Shown here: positions 41,268 to 53,189 of the stretch, in pieces | Layout: every line of letters starts with the position of its first letter | Numbering within the stretch: position 1 is the stretch's first letter | Source: Linum tenue | Taxonomy: Eukaryota; Streptophyta; Magnoliopsida; Malpighiales; Linaceae | Reading direction: 5' to 3' | Length of the DNA stretch: 64,000 bases | NCBI GenBank assembly: GCA_946122785.1 | Contig: CAMGYJ010000004.1 | Location: forward strand, 15,956,150 to 16,020,149 | Program-made: the position numbers and the translations under genes | Notes under the pieces: generated by a model | The model's input: the letters and a program-made list of their open reading frames with translations, nothing else | What the model was told of the DNA's origin: nothing | The model's database searches: none

Positions 41268-41583
41268 GCTGTCAAAATCCAATTTAAAAAATTTGGCTAA
41301 TAAATAATATTTATCTAAAACCAAGTTGACTCATTGATTATGGGTAGGGTATGAGTAGCGTATATATGTGTTTGGAAGCTTGTAGATGGGTTTGGGCAGG
41401 GTATGAATATTTACTTTCATAATCTAAATGTGTATGAGTGGTTATGGATATCTATTTATTCGAGAGTTTTTTAATTACACATACAAAAATTAGACCTATT
41501 TGTTGAACTTTAAAATTTCAGGTACTGAGATGTAATACAAAAAAATTAGGTACTACGATGTAATGTTTTATAAATATTTAGAG

Positions 41584-42395
41584 CAAAGCAGTCAAAATCG
41601 GGATTTTACCAAAAATAAAAAACTGGGGTAAAATCGGAATCGTAAAATCGTAGGATTTTAAGTTCCATATAGAAACTAAGATATAATCATATTAATAAGG
41701 TAAACCATTACTAACACAAAGGCACATAACATTGAAAATGATAATTCTCAATATTAATGTTCAAGATCATCATTTTAATTGTCATTTAATGCGTAACTAA
41801 AATAATTAACGAGGAAATGATAAAGCTCATGGAGCTTGGCTCTTGTTTTTCATGTTGTGTTTAGGTAGTTTAACTCAAAGTAGTACTCCGGTCAGGTTAA
41901 TTTCAACATTGTATGTTAATCATGATTTAAAACTAATAATATATGAACTCCAATTGAAAAATTAATGCTAGTGGTTTGGCAAAAAATGTATTAATTAATC
42001 AATTGAGTTAATAATGATATTCATTCTTCCGCACGTACAATATTAAGAAAACTATTTTGCCGATGAGTTCAATGGGATGAAGGGAAAGAAAATTACCGAG
42101 CCATAATTTGGTTATTTTTATTTTCAAATTATTTTAATAGGAAAAATATTTGAGAAGATTCCCATAATTGCCCTTTTTGCCAAATCAGTTCTGCTTTTTT
42201 AAAATTTGCTCAAAAAACCTATTTTGTTCTCATACGATTTTAATCCCGATTTTGGTAGGATTTTACGATTTTAACGATTTTAATCCTGATTTTAAACGAT
42301 TTTAAGGTCCACCGATTTTATAGTAAAATCAGGGTCGGAATCTCTAAGTAAAATTCAACGATTTTACGATCAAAATCCCGATTTTGACTACTTTG
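41584..42395. mobile_element. hAT-type MITE, 812 bp
   Basis: Inverted ends CAAAG(C/T)AGTCAAAATCGGG are flanked by the 8-bp duplication ATTTAGAG (41576-41583, 42396-42403). The right part repeats CGATTTTA many times. Confidence 0.85.
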
Positions 42396-42403
42396 ATTTA
42401 GAG

Positions 42404-44110
42404 GACTTATATGCCAGAAAAATATATTTAGGTTATAAATCTAAGGATCTATTAAGTTTAGATACTTAACTGTTTGCATAGTTGAGGCTTAATTTCTTTT
42501 ATGATGATGTATTTAAGATGATAATTATTTACTTTTATATAGCAAATAGAAAACTATTTATTTGATATATATAATTGTTGAAAATTCCATGTATAATTGT
42601 TGAAAATTCTAATTCGGGTGAAAAAGAAAAACTCTAGAGAGAAGCAAAAGGAGTACAAACTGAAACTCGCTTAAAATTTCATGCCTTCAAATCTCATAGT
42701 GGAAAATGACAACTTTCTAATAAGTAAAAACCATATATATTCGTTTTTAATTGGCCTCGAAATTGAGCTGAAAAAGTTAGTGGTTCATGGTTCAATTATT
42801 AATTCTCTAGACTGTTGGTCAGTTGTGTATGGACCCGTTCATACTTGTGATTAGAATACATAAAAATAGTATACTAGTTAGGATTAGACGAAGAAGGCAA
42901 AGAAAGAAATAAAGAAAAGGTTATGGAAGGCCAGTGAAAAATGAAACGAAGGGGAAGCAGATGATGGAAAAGTTTTGACCAATTCTTTTAGTTGACCGTC
43001 AATACAATAGTCAACCCTGTTCACCGTAGCAATTTATTAACACTTGCTTATGTAGATGTTGTATATTTTGTTACATGTAGTTAGTAGAAGTTTGTTTAAT
43101 GCCCCGTAAATGTACTAAATGAGTTTATAAATTCACTCTTGCAATATTTTAGAATCGTCTCTATTTTATCATTTTTTAATGTTTCACGTAATGAGCAAAT
43201 ATAAAATGGCCGAATCTTCTCCTACAGTTGAGTGATACAACATCTTGTATGATACAAACTACTTGTATATTATGATGGATTAGATTCATGGATTAGTTCA
43301 AAAATAATGGTGGATTAAATTCATGGATTCAAGTGAAATCTAAACATTGGACCAATATGTAAAAGTAAAAATTGTAGGTAGGAAAATCTCATAAAATTTA
43401 GATATCAAACATAATTTTTCAATGATTTTACATTAAAATTAAATTTGGGGTATCAAAATATAAAATGTACATTATAATGACTAAATTATAATTAAATTAA
43501 ATTTGAAGTATCAAAATATAATATTTTAGTGGACAATAAACATGATTCACGTTTATATATAGTAATTTTGGCATATTCTACTTTGATGAAAGGTGAGACT
43601 CAAGTATGGTTGTATGACATGGTGGCCAAACTTTTTCATTTATAACATAGTGGCAAAATTAACCTTAAACTAGCTAATTTTTAGAGTTGATTGTTAAGTT
43701 GGATGATAAACTCGTTGATTAACGGTCAACTTGTCATGTCAATACCCTAGTCACCCAATATTGATTTTGTGGAAGCCATGTGGTATGAAAAAAATAATAA
43801 AATAATTTAAATAAAATTTTAAAAATAAATTTTCCACCAGTTAATATATCAATTTGACCAAATTATCTTGTTTTGATGAGATAATTGGCTAAATTGAATC
43901 GTTTGCCAGCGCAAAGTTGAATGAATGAATTTATATATTTTGAGTCAATTTGAATAGTTTGAGGTGGAGGCAGATAATTTGAAGTGACTCATTTTATTAA
44001 ACACCATTCTTCATTTGAATTTAGTTCAGGGATAGAAGAATCTGAAATACATTGTTTGTATTGATATCATGGAAAGACGGTGTCTAATGAAGATGAAACC
44101 TATACTCTCT
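42404..44110. other. No gene seen, AT-rich
   Basis: About 1.7 kb of AT-rich DNA without recognisable coding sequence, terminal repeats or structural RNA. Confidence 0.4.
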
Positions 44111-44114
44111 AAAA

Positions 44115-45020
44115 TACCTATGTTTTATAGCTTGGCTTCAGTGTGCGTCGAGGTAGATACAAATATTTCGGTATAGCTGGAAAATCATTCAACGTGAGTT
44201 TGTATATTCCAAGGAAGGAATCACAAATGATGAAAATCCATTTGAAGTAAAAAAGTCAATAAGATGGAAACACGAACTGGGTGCAAAGTTTTTATCCGAT
44301 TCAACTTTTATCTTCAATGTTAGTGATTGTCAATTACACATGCCTTGCTTCACCAATAGATAGACACTTGTTGAAATATGGTCGTAAGATTTCAAAAGAC
44401 AAGGCAGTTGTAATTGACACGATGAAGAATGCAGGACTCAACACAAAATATGTTTATTCATATATTTCTAGGGAGCACGGAGGAGATGAAAATGTTGGGG
44501 TTTTAAAGAAAGATTGTTCTAATCATGTGCATAGACAAAATATGGTCAAAGTTGAAGAAGGGGATGCTCAAATTCTGATGAATTATTTGAAAAAGAAGAA
44601 AGCAGAAGACCCAATGTTCTATTATGCAAGGCAAGTTGATCAAAATAATTGGGTAACCAACTTTTTATAGGCGAGATGGAAGATAAAAAATTGACTATGA
44701 TGCTTTTGTTGACGTGATGATATTTGACACTTTACAACACAAACAAGTATAATTTCATTTATGCTCCATTCGTCAGTGTGAATCATCACTGAAGCAATGT
44801 TATGTTTGGTTGTGCATTTCTATTTGATGAGATTGCTGCATCATTTAATTGGTTGTTTCATTCCTTTCAAGAGTCAATGGGCAATAGAGAGCATGTGATT
44901 ATCTTCACAAACCAAAATGCTGCTATGGCAAAGACAATTAAAGAAGTGTTTAAAACCACGAAGTATCGTCTATGCTTATGGCGCATCAGTAAAAATGTAC
45001 CTTCACATTTGGGGATCTAA
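44115..45020 (+). pseudogene. FAR1/FRS-like transposase-derived pseudogene
   Basis: In shifting frames the region reads first GFSVRRGRYKYF, typical of the FAR1 DNA-binding domain. It then reads KAVVIDTMKNAGLNTKYVYSYI (spread over two frames) and a QILMNYLKKKKAEDPMFYY segment. It continues into the transposase-like core, MFGCAFLFDEIAASFNWLF, FTNQNAAMAKTI and YRLCLWRISKN at 44802-45000. FAR1/FRS proteins are domesticated Mutator transposases. Here stops and frameshifts lie at about 44670 and 44700-44800, and the C-terminal half with the SWIM finger is missing, so it is dead. It may instead be a Jittery-type MULE relic. Confidence 0.75.
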
Positions 45021-45713
45021 ATGGGGATCCAAAGTTTCAAGCATTGTGTAATAAGTGTTGTACAGGCTGTGAGTAAGAGATGGAAGTTTGGCCGCAATGG
45101 AAGTGTTACAATTTTTAAGTGGTGTTCATTTTTTTAACCAAATGGAGGTGAATGTACTTTGCTCTCTCTGGCCTATAATTTTAGCCTTGTGGTTATAGAA
45201 AAGAAAACCAAGTGCATTGGTAGATAGATAAAATGAACGTTGCAGGTGATATTTTCTTAGCGGCAAAAAGTTAACTCAGGAAGGATTGTTTTTGGTGAGA
45301 ATTGGAGTTTTTTTTCATTGGATGTCCGGATAAAGGTTTGAAATTGAAATTGCCATGGCCTCTACAAATGTTCGATACACTTTATGAGAGCCAATCATTT
45401 GGAGTTATTATAGTCCTGTTGGTGTCTCTAAATTTTGTTTTCTCATTAGGGTAAGCAATGAGAACTAAATCGCACCATTACCAAAGCGGTATTTGGATAC
45501 TTCATCTATGTCTGATAAGCTTGTGAGTTTAATTGTGGGACATGAATGCCATACTTCTACTATCTAATCTATTGATGATGTTTAACAATTCACATAGATT
45601 ATAATTGAGCTGACTAATAAGTAACTCCTCGTAATTGCCAGGATTGGATCACATTCGTCAATTATATCTATATTTTTATGAAACTTGTTATATATATATA
45701 TATATATATATAT

Positions 45714-46118
45714 GGGGAGTTCTACGGTACCCCGGGTGAAATCCGGGGTACCGCATACCTTAAGTAAGAAAACCCTATCTAGAACTTGAATTGACTGATA
45801 TTTCGGACATTATACTATACTCTAACCCATAAAGATCAAAATCTAGGTCTTAATTCACTAAATCTTATACCCCAAGATCAATTTAATTAGAAACAATAAT
45901 AGACGGTTATGATTCGTCCAAATATAGGCAAAAAAAGTAATGCTCCATCTTAGGGTTTATAGTTTATGATTTAGATAATTAGGACCTAGGGTTCACTCAT
46001 TAAGGGTTAGGGTATAGTATCATGCCCAAAAAACATGCTAATTCGAGGTCTAGATAGCGTTTTCATACTCAAGGTATGCGGTACCCCGGATTTCACCCGA
46101 GGTACCGTAGAAGGCACC
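45714..46118. mobile_element. TA-flanked MITE with hairpin termini
   Basis: Ends GGGGAGTTCTACGGTACC and GGTACCGTAGAAGGCACC are inverted repeats that extend about 50 bp. The element sits inside a (TA)n tract, so the duplication is TA or longer and cannot be sized. Each terminus also folds alone: 45725-45735 pairs with 45743-45753 around GTGAAAT, and 46079-46089 pairs with 46097-46107 with one mismatch. A Tc1/mariner or Harbinger relation is possible. Confidence 0.75.
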
Positions 46119-48574
46119 ATATATATATATACTAGCTTTTACCCGATCGTTGGTCGGATGTTTTTCATTTTATTTTGTATTATGTATTTTTTATATTTAC
46201 CAATATTTTTATTTTAAATGTTTGAAAGCATGATTTGAAAGTAATATTTATAGTACTCGTTAATGGTTCTATTAGAACAATTAGTTTATATGTATTTTTA
46301 TTGATTAGTTCATCCTAGTTGGAAGACAAACTCATTGCATTGTAGTACGTTTTCCTCTCTATTTCCACTACAAACATTTGTACATTAAATTTTTCTCTCT
46401 CTTTCCATTCTTCTTTTTTTACCTAGTGACAACAACTGGTCGTCGCATTTTTCAACCTATATTCGACGTGAGCAGTGCCCACCACTGCCTACCTCTTTCT
46501 CTCCCTATATCTTTATGTATTTCTAGCTAAAAAGAAGGATTCAATTTCTCCATCAATGGTGGTGGGTACGTGGTCTTCTCCTCTCCCTTTCGCTTATAGG
46601 TATTGTTTTAAAAGTATATGTCAATAGTGGAGTCTCAAAGGAGAAGATTTTTATTTTCTTAAATAATATGATGAACTTATAAATAGTACATTAAAATATG
46701 ATAAAGTTAACAAATCACCGTTATTAAACAAATTAGGTGCATAATATATCAAGATTACATATTAGAACCTAATGTTACAAACAAAAGTTACAAACTATAA
46801 TCAAAAGCTACACAGTAGTAACAAAGATGGAGTCAACACTGTATCCAACCAATAGTATGCCTAGTCATGAATCATGATAAAAGAGTAGATGGAAAGGATC
46901 TCAATTCACGTTCTGAAGGTAGAGAGGAAGTCCCCGGGAAAGGATTAAATTGAAGCTTCTTTTGAAGTATTTGTGCTTTGAATAACAGCTTCTCTGATAC
47001 ACCCCAACTTGCTTTTTGTGTCCAATACATAGGATATGATGGGACCAGCGTATAAGGTGTTTCTCGTTAGGCTGAGAGGGAGTATTCTGCAGTTCCAGCG
47101 ACAACTGGTGTGTTTCTGGCCATCAGTTTTCCTTTTTTTTTTTTTTTTTTTTTTGTTTCAACTTGTATCTTTGGTTCTTTTCCCTAATTTTGCTTTCTAA
47201 TAAATTGGTATCATCATTATAAATAAAACAAAGATATATATTTTGTTAAACTAACCCTGCCTCCCTTCTCTCTAAGCAATGGGTGCAGCCCGGGTATCAA
47301 ACTGCCAATACCGGAAATGAAAAGGAAATAGAGACATAAAACTTGACGGTCATACATCACAATGAAATAAAGGTTGAATAAGACAGGAGAGGAAACAATC
47401 TTCCGAGTAACCTGGTCATTGTAAGGCTTTCACCGAAGAAATGAACCACAGGTAATGCTTGTCTCCTAGAAGTGTAAGTCTATCGAGCGATGATGTAAAG
47501 ATCATTCATAATATCATTAGCTTGATCCAAGGTCTATCAATTAGTTAACTTTATGGGCTACCAAAATATGTTCAACCATGTAAATATACAAAGGCACAAT
47601 AGATAAACTAAAATAGAAGTGTTGTGTTGAACTCTATAACTCAAAACAATTAACTCAATCAATGTCGTCAAAAGTGCAATTCTACATAGAAGTATTTTGA
47701 TGATCTAGAAGCGTAAAAACGTAAGCTTTTAATCTTTAAAGCGTAATTTTAACTACATTGAACTCAATTGTAATTCCAGAGCTGTACAGAACTGTCGATT
47801 GATGACATAATTTGCATAAGCCTTAATCTATAGCTACACATTCAGTTTCTGAATCAAATTGCCTCTCACTCCAAAGCTCATGATGTGCAGTCCTTAATAC
47901 TGGTTACAAATGGCATACAAACCCCAAATGCAATGCAGGTGAAGCTTGAGCTACATCGGCCAGCCGGTGTCTTTGAGGCCAAGCATAATTTGCATAATCC
48001 TTAGAGTCAAATAAACATGCAATCATCCAATGTGAAACCAAAATATTAATGTATATTCAAATTAGCTTATGAGTTTCACAGATCATGAGCACAAAAGCAA
48101 GAAATAAACAGAAGCTAAAGATACCCTACCAATTCAAGATCAAACACTTAAAGGGAGAGGAGCTTGAAGTTGTCAAAAAGAGGATCGCTGTCGACACAAC
48201 TATGTGAAATTCGAGATGGAACTGAGTATGTTACAGTTCTTTCTACAATGTCATTAATTATCATTAACATTTGCTCCAAAGAGTTAAAACCAAACAATAT
48301 GAACCACAGAATTAAGCAATTTCAGCTATCAATAAGCACTATATAAATACTTAATTTGGTCGGAAGAATTCTTGTGTGCAATATTGTTCAGAAACCCAAG
48401 TTTTAGTCAGATGATGAACTGAACCAAAGTCATACAGAGTATCAATCATCCTAGAATTCCAAATCCTAAAGGGAACTCCAAGAGGAAAAAAAAATTTGAT
48501 TTGCAATTTACATCTTATCCCGCTGGAATCATTAAACCAAAACAGAGTTTATAAATATATAAACTAACATGAAT
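46119..48574. other. No gene recognised
   Basis: AT-rich DNA with a long T-run at about 47131-47155. Near its left edge, ACTAGCTTTTA followed by CCGA-N7-TCGG (46130-46160) resembles an inverted Helitron 3' end. Short frames at 46901-47104 and 48164-48346 have no recognisable content. Confidence 0.35.
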
Positions 48575-49166
48575 CGTCGCTCTCTCTCTCTCTAGGAATC
48601 GCTTTCTTTCTCTAAAACTCGGAACCCCTCCTCCTTTAGCTCAAATCTGCCTAAAAAGGCCGACCCTGGGCAAAACACGGTCGAGGGCACGGCCGTGCTT
48701 TGCTTTTGCCCGCCCGTGCCCTTGCCAGGTGTTAAAAAACACGCCCACATCTTGGGAAAAACACGGTCGTGCCTACAGTTGGACACGACCGTGTTTTCTG
48801 TCACTCCCGCCCGTGTTTTGGGCCAGCACAGGAGCATCTTGGATCAAGCCTCGGCAGTAAAAACACGGTCCAGGAACACGGCCGTGTTTGGTTTAGTCCA
48901 GCCCATGCTTTGGCCTTCTCATCAGTTCAGCTCTCGGAAATAAAAACACTGGCGTGCTTTTTGGTGTACACGGCCGTGCTCTTCAGGCCTCCTGCCCGTG
49001 CTTTCGAAATGCCCCGAAACTCGTGCTTGGCCTTTCCTTCGACGTCTGGGACCTGAAATATGATAAAGTAGCACAACCCGACGTAAAATAGGCCAAAAAC
49101 ACACGACTATGCTCCGCAAATGGATAAGAACTAGGGGTGCAAACATGTGCAATTACATCGTTATCA
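48575..49166 (-). mobile_element. Partial LTR of the element A family (arms AACA/TGTT)
   Basis: Read on the minus strand it starts TGATAACGATG at 49166, includes the TATTTTACGTCGGGTTGTG and CAGGTCC phrases, and carries dyads AACACGGCCGTGTT and AACACGG-TCGTG between 49000 and 48668. It ends in a GA run at about 48580-48596, after which similarity to the other LTRs stops. It truncates the chromovirus pol at 49167. Confidence 0.7.
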
Positions 49167-49178
49167 CGAAGCATCACT

Positions 49179-50503
49179 CTAAACGACATACTCCTCTCCT
49201 TCTAATGGCAATGTCAGTACAAGGGCAGAAGTAAGTTTTCGTTTAAGTTCTTCGAAACTCTTCTGCCATTCTTTCGACCAGACATATCGGGTTTCTTTCC
49301 TCAACAACTTTGTTAGCGGTGAGGCTATTTTGGAGAACCCTTCCACAAATCGGCGATAGTAGCCTGCCAATCCCAGAAAGCTACGCAACTGTGGTACGTA
49401 TTTGGGTGGAGACCAGTTTACTACCGCTTCAATCTTCTTGGGGTCGACTTCTACTCCTCGTCCAGACACCACGTGTCCCAAGAATAGAAATTCTTGGATT
49501 TAAAATTCACATTTTTAGAACTTGGCATACAGCTTCTCCTCCCGTAGAGTGTGTAATACCAGTCTCAAATGCTCTGCATGTTCTTCCTCCCTCTTTGAAT
49601 AAATGAGGATGTCGTCGATGAATACCATGACGAATTTGTCAAGGTATTCATGGAAAACTTTGTTCATGGGAGCCATGAATACGGCTGGAGCATTTGTGAG
49701 TCCAAACGACATGACAAGAAATTCGTAATGCTCATATCTTGTTCGAAAGGCAGTCAACGATATTGTATTTTCTTCCACCTTTAGTTGATGATACCCAGAT
49801 CTCAAGTCAATTTTGGAGAAGACTGAGGCCCCTTGTAATTGATCGAAAAGATCGTCTATAAGAGATAATGGGTATCTATTCTTGATCGTTGCTTTGTTCA
49901 ACCTTCTGTAGTTTATGCACATTCGCATAGAGCCATCTTTCTTCTTCGTGAACAAGACCGGTGCTCTCCAAGGTGAAGTACTTGGTCGTATGAACCCTTT
50001 GTCTAACAGCTCTTGCAACTGTTCTTTGAGTTCTTTTAGTTCCACTGGCGCCATTCGGTATGGTGGAATTGATATCGGGGCAGTACTAGGTACTAACTCG
50101 ATGTTAAAATCTACTTCTCGTTCTATGGGGATTCCAGGGAGATCATTAGGAAATACATCTTGAAATTCATTTACGACCTTGACTTCCTCAAGCTTTTCCT
50201 CCTTCTTTGTCTCTACTTTGACGAGGAATGCTTGACATCCTTCTCTCACCAAAGCGTATGCTTCCATTGCTGAGATCAAGCCCATTGGTTTGGATTCTCT
50301 CCTTCTTAAGCCTCGGAACACAATTTGTCTTCCAAGCCCGTCAAATAGACGCACCTCCTTCTTCTGGCAATCCAACACAGCTCCATGTCGAGATAACCAG
50401 TCCATGCCAAGTATGACATCAAATTCGTTGAAAGGCAGGATGATTAATTCTGCCTCCAACTTCACTCCTTCTATCTTAATACAACATTTAGGTAGAAACG
50501 GCT
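49179..50503 (-). pseudogene. Chromovirus reverse transcriptase and partial RNase H
   Basis: Reading leftward from 50503, the retropepsin C-terminus ([15 protein letters not shown]) comes first. The RT follows with [28 protein letters not shown] and the catalytic [11 protein letters not shown]. The connection region after it has [14 protein letters not shown] and [19 protein letters not shown]. Two in-frame stops lie near 49505-49520. The frame ends at 49179, at the beginning of RNase H, by truncation. Confidence 0.9.
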
Positions 50504-51640
50504 AACAACCGTCTTAAAGTGAGATTTGAATTAAGTTTCTCCTTCGACTGAGAAAGTTTCTCTTATAGAAGAATCAGTCTTCATGTCATCCAAAGGTGCC
50601 TAGAGGACGGGCCAGACGCAGCAGCTAGACAGAAAGACCCTATGAAGCTTCACTGTTCCCTGGGATGGGCTTTGGGCCTTTCCTGCGCAGCTTAGGTGGA
50701 AGGCGGAGAAGGCCCCCTTCCCCCAAGCACATGGGGATATGGAACGCGTGTCTAGTTCTCATTGGAAAGGAATCGGCTGAATATTCTTTATGTCTCCCGC
50801 CTGACACAGTTTAACAGGCGGTGATACCTGATTGGCCGAAAAGGAAACGAAAGATGAAACATAAATCATGGATCATTTACGCCCTCTCGGGGACTTGCTT
50901 AAGAATAAGAAAGAGGTAAATACCATGAAATAAGGTTTGACCCTATTTATGGGTTATGGGGATTCCATAAATATTTCATTCCAAAAAAAAGAGCAAGTTC
51001 AAAACAATTGGGATTTTGTTTGAGATTGGATGCAGTTACTAATTCATGATCCGGCTTCCCAGAGAGGTTAATGCCCTAGGATTTGATCCATCCCCACCCA
51101 TATGGAATAGCTGCAAAAGAGACAGATGTAGCAGGAGACAAAGGCTGGAGGTGAGGGCGACCGTGAAAGTCACCGAATGGGTCAGTCTTTTCCTTCAGTT
51201 TGTCCTATATTAAAAAACAAAAGCGTGGGAGGACGTTGCAGATGTCGGGGACGGACACGACTTCTTCTAATGCTAGAAGACCACTGGAAAACACCCGGGA
51301 CCAGAGCATGTCGTGAAAGAAGCTTTTTGGTTCTTGAGAATGGTCGCCACCCGAAGGTTTATTATGAGCCCGAAGGGCGAAGGGAGAGGAATGCAATATA
51401 CTCGACCGAAGGGAGAGGAATGAAGCCCTGTCTGATTCGTAAAGCTTTTCGGAGAAGGTTTTTGATACACTGGAGGTAGAATTCTGAATACGGGTACGAA
51501 GGGTCATCCAGAAGCGCTGGAGGAAGGGGACGAACCGCATCGATTTAGTTATATCCTAAAGGCTAACACCCACGTACCGTCAAAGGAAGGGGAAAGTCTT
51601 ACCTTTTGGAAACATAAGGCGCATCAGAAAGGAATCCGGA
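50504..51640. other. Organellar (plastid-like) DNA insert, mosaic
   Basis: Bases about 50610-50722 match organellar large-subunit rRNA (GACAGAAAGACCCTATGAAG, then GCGCAGCTTAGGTGGAAGGC). About 51000-51050 resembles the leader and start of plastid ndhB (GGATGCAGTTACTAATTCAT). The joins between segments are not those of an intact plastid genome, so the insert is rearranged or came via mitochondrial DNA. The rest is unassigned but has organellar base composition. The two sides of the insert continue the same chromovirus pol frame region. Boundaries are accurate to about 20 bp. Confidence 0.65.
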
Positions 51641-51699
51641 ATCTACCCTTACTGAAGTACCCAGAGGTGTTCGTACACCTAGACTGGTACTCAATTTTC

Positions 51700-52159
51700 C
51701 CGGCATAATAGGAATTTTTTATGCACACTTCTCCGATATGAAGGAATGTGAAGATCCAGTATCGAATAATGCATATAAACTCTGGCCCATATAAGAAATC
51801 GTACCAGTGACCACATCTGGAGCGGTCTCAGCAGCGCCACGAGTAAGAGCAAAGACTCTGCCATGTGATTGTGTCCCCGCTCCTTGTCCTCCTGCTTGGG
51901 ACCCTTGTTTTCCCAACAGATAAGCATTTTCTCCTGTCCCTCCAAAGTTGTTGTTGCCACCTTGACTTCCTCTCCTTGTCCCGCTCCTAGACGGAGCTCT
52001 TGGTCCTTCACAGATCCCATTGACTACGTAGGTACAACACGACTGGAAGGACATTGATAACTCTTGTGTCCGGGTTGACCACAAGTGTAGCATACAATAC
52101 CCACAGATTGGGACGCCATTCTGCACGCTCCCATGTGCATCCTCCCGCAAACTTGGCAA
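51700..52159 (-). pseudogene. Chromovirus protease region
   Basis: The minus strand reads a Ser/Gly/Arg-rich linker, then LYALFDTGSSHSFIS, the active-site loop of a retropepsin, at about 51750. A TAA follows a few codons later (about 51717), before the organellar insert. It is in a different frame from gag (52024-52845), so a shift lies in the overlap. Confidence 0.8.
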
Positions 52160-52845
52160 GGCGGGTATCTGGCAGACCTAGTCTTTGTACGTGTAACTGA
52201 ACACGCAATGCCTTGACCACTGTAGGTTTGGTTTAACCTTTGAGACAGGTTATTTCCAGCTGATTGTGAAGGTTGAGTGTGTGCCTTCCTCTTTTCACCC
52301 TTCTCTTTCCACGCTTGCTTCTTTTCATCCTCTAGGCATTCTCTCCTTAGTGCAGCCTGTTTGATATTGGTTAGGTCGGTCATGTCTCCCGAAGATACTC
52401 CCTCCTTGATGTTTGGCCGAAGACCATTAAGGAATTGTTCAGCTAGTCTCCTCTCTCGGTCTTCCTCGATATCGAACCATTCAGAAATTTCAAAGAATTG
52501 AAGGTAGTAAGCCATGAATGTGTTATCTCCTCGCTTCAAATTGTCAAACTCTCGCCTCTTCTGGTTCAGCCATTTCCGAGGAAAGAAAGTATTTTTGAAC
52601 AAGACCATAAACTCATGATATGAGATGGTTGGTGGAAAGGTTACTCCAGCCTTTTGAGATTTCCACCAATGTAGCGCATGTCCTTTTAAAAGCATTATCA
52701 ATGCCTCCACTCTCTGCCTCTCGTTGTAACGGAGGTAGTCAAATTGTACGTCCATCTCTCTAAGCCAGTAGACAGCTTCTTGGGGATCTGTCGACTCCCC
52801 TTTGAATTCGTGTAGACGGTTTTTCCACAATACTTCCATCGTCAC
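52024..52845 (-). pseudogene. Chromovirus gag
   Basis: The 273-residue frame has the Gag core (GHALHWWKSQ, then FFPRKWLNQKRREF and LRPNIKEGV) and a CCHC knuckle, CYTCGQPGHKSYQC, near its end. The start ATG lies about 330 bp after the primer site. Gag itself looks complete up to the knuckle, but the polyprotein downstream is broken. Confidence 0.85.
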
Positions 52846-53174
52846 TCCCGTCCCTTGTGGATTCCCAGCTGGAGGCGTGTAGCTGTTATGCTCCGATTGG
52901 TCACTATGGAGGAGGAAAAATCAATTTTTAGTTCTCGTTTAAAATTTAGGTTTAAATAAAATCGTAGGAAACCCTTTCCCATCTCATTTAGAAAAATACA
53001 TAAATAACTTTTCAAAACGATGCAACTGACTCAGACTATGCACACATCATCATGTTTTAGTCTCAGTCCCCAGCTAGGCTAGTGCAAGTACGGGTATGGA
53101 GTACCTCTCCCTTGCTGAGGGTAGCTAATCCTCAGGGGTGGAAGTAACATACCTATAATGCAGAAGGCTAACCA

Positions 53175-53187
53175 GGCTCTGATACCA
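53175..53187 (-). promoter_or_regulatory. Chromovirus primer binding site (initiator tRNA-Met)
   Basis: On the minus strand TGGTATCAGAGCC starts two bases inside the LTR edge at 53190. Confidence 0.88.
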
Positions 53188-53189
53188 GT

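Noticed and set aside
50610..50722. Functional rRNA gene
   Set aside because: Only about 110 bp of large-subunit rRNA is present and it is joined to unrelated organellar DNA.
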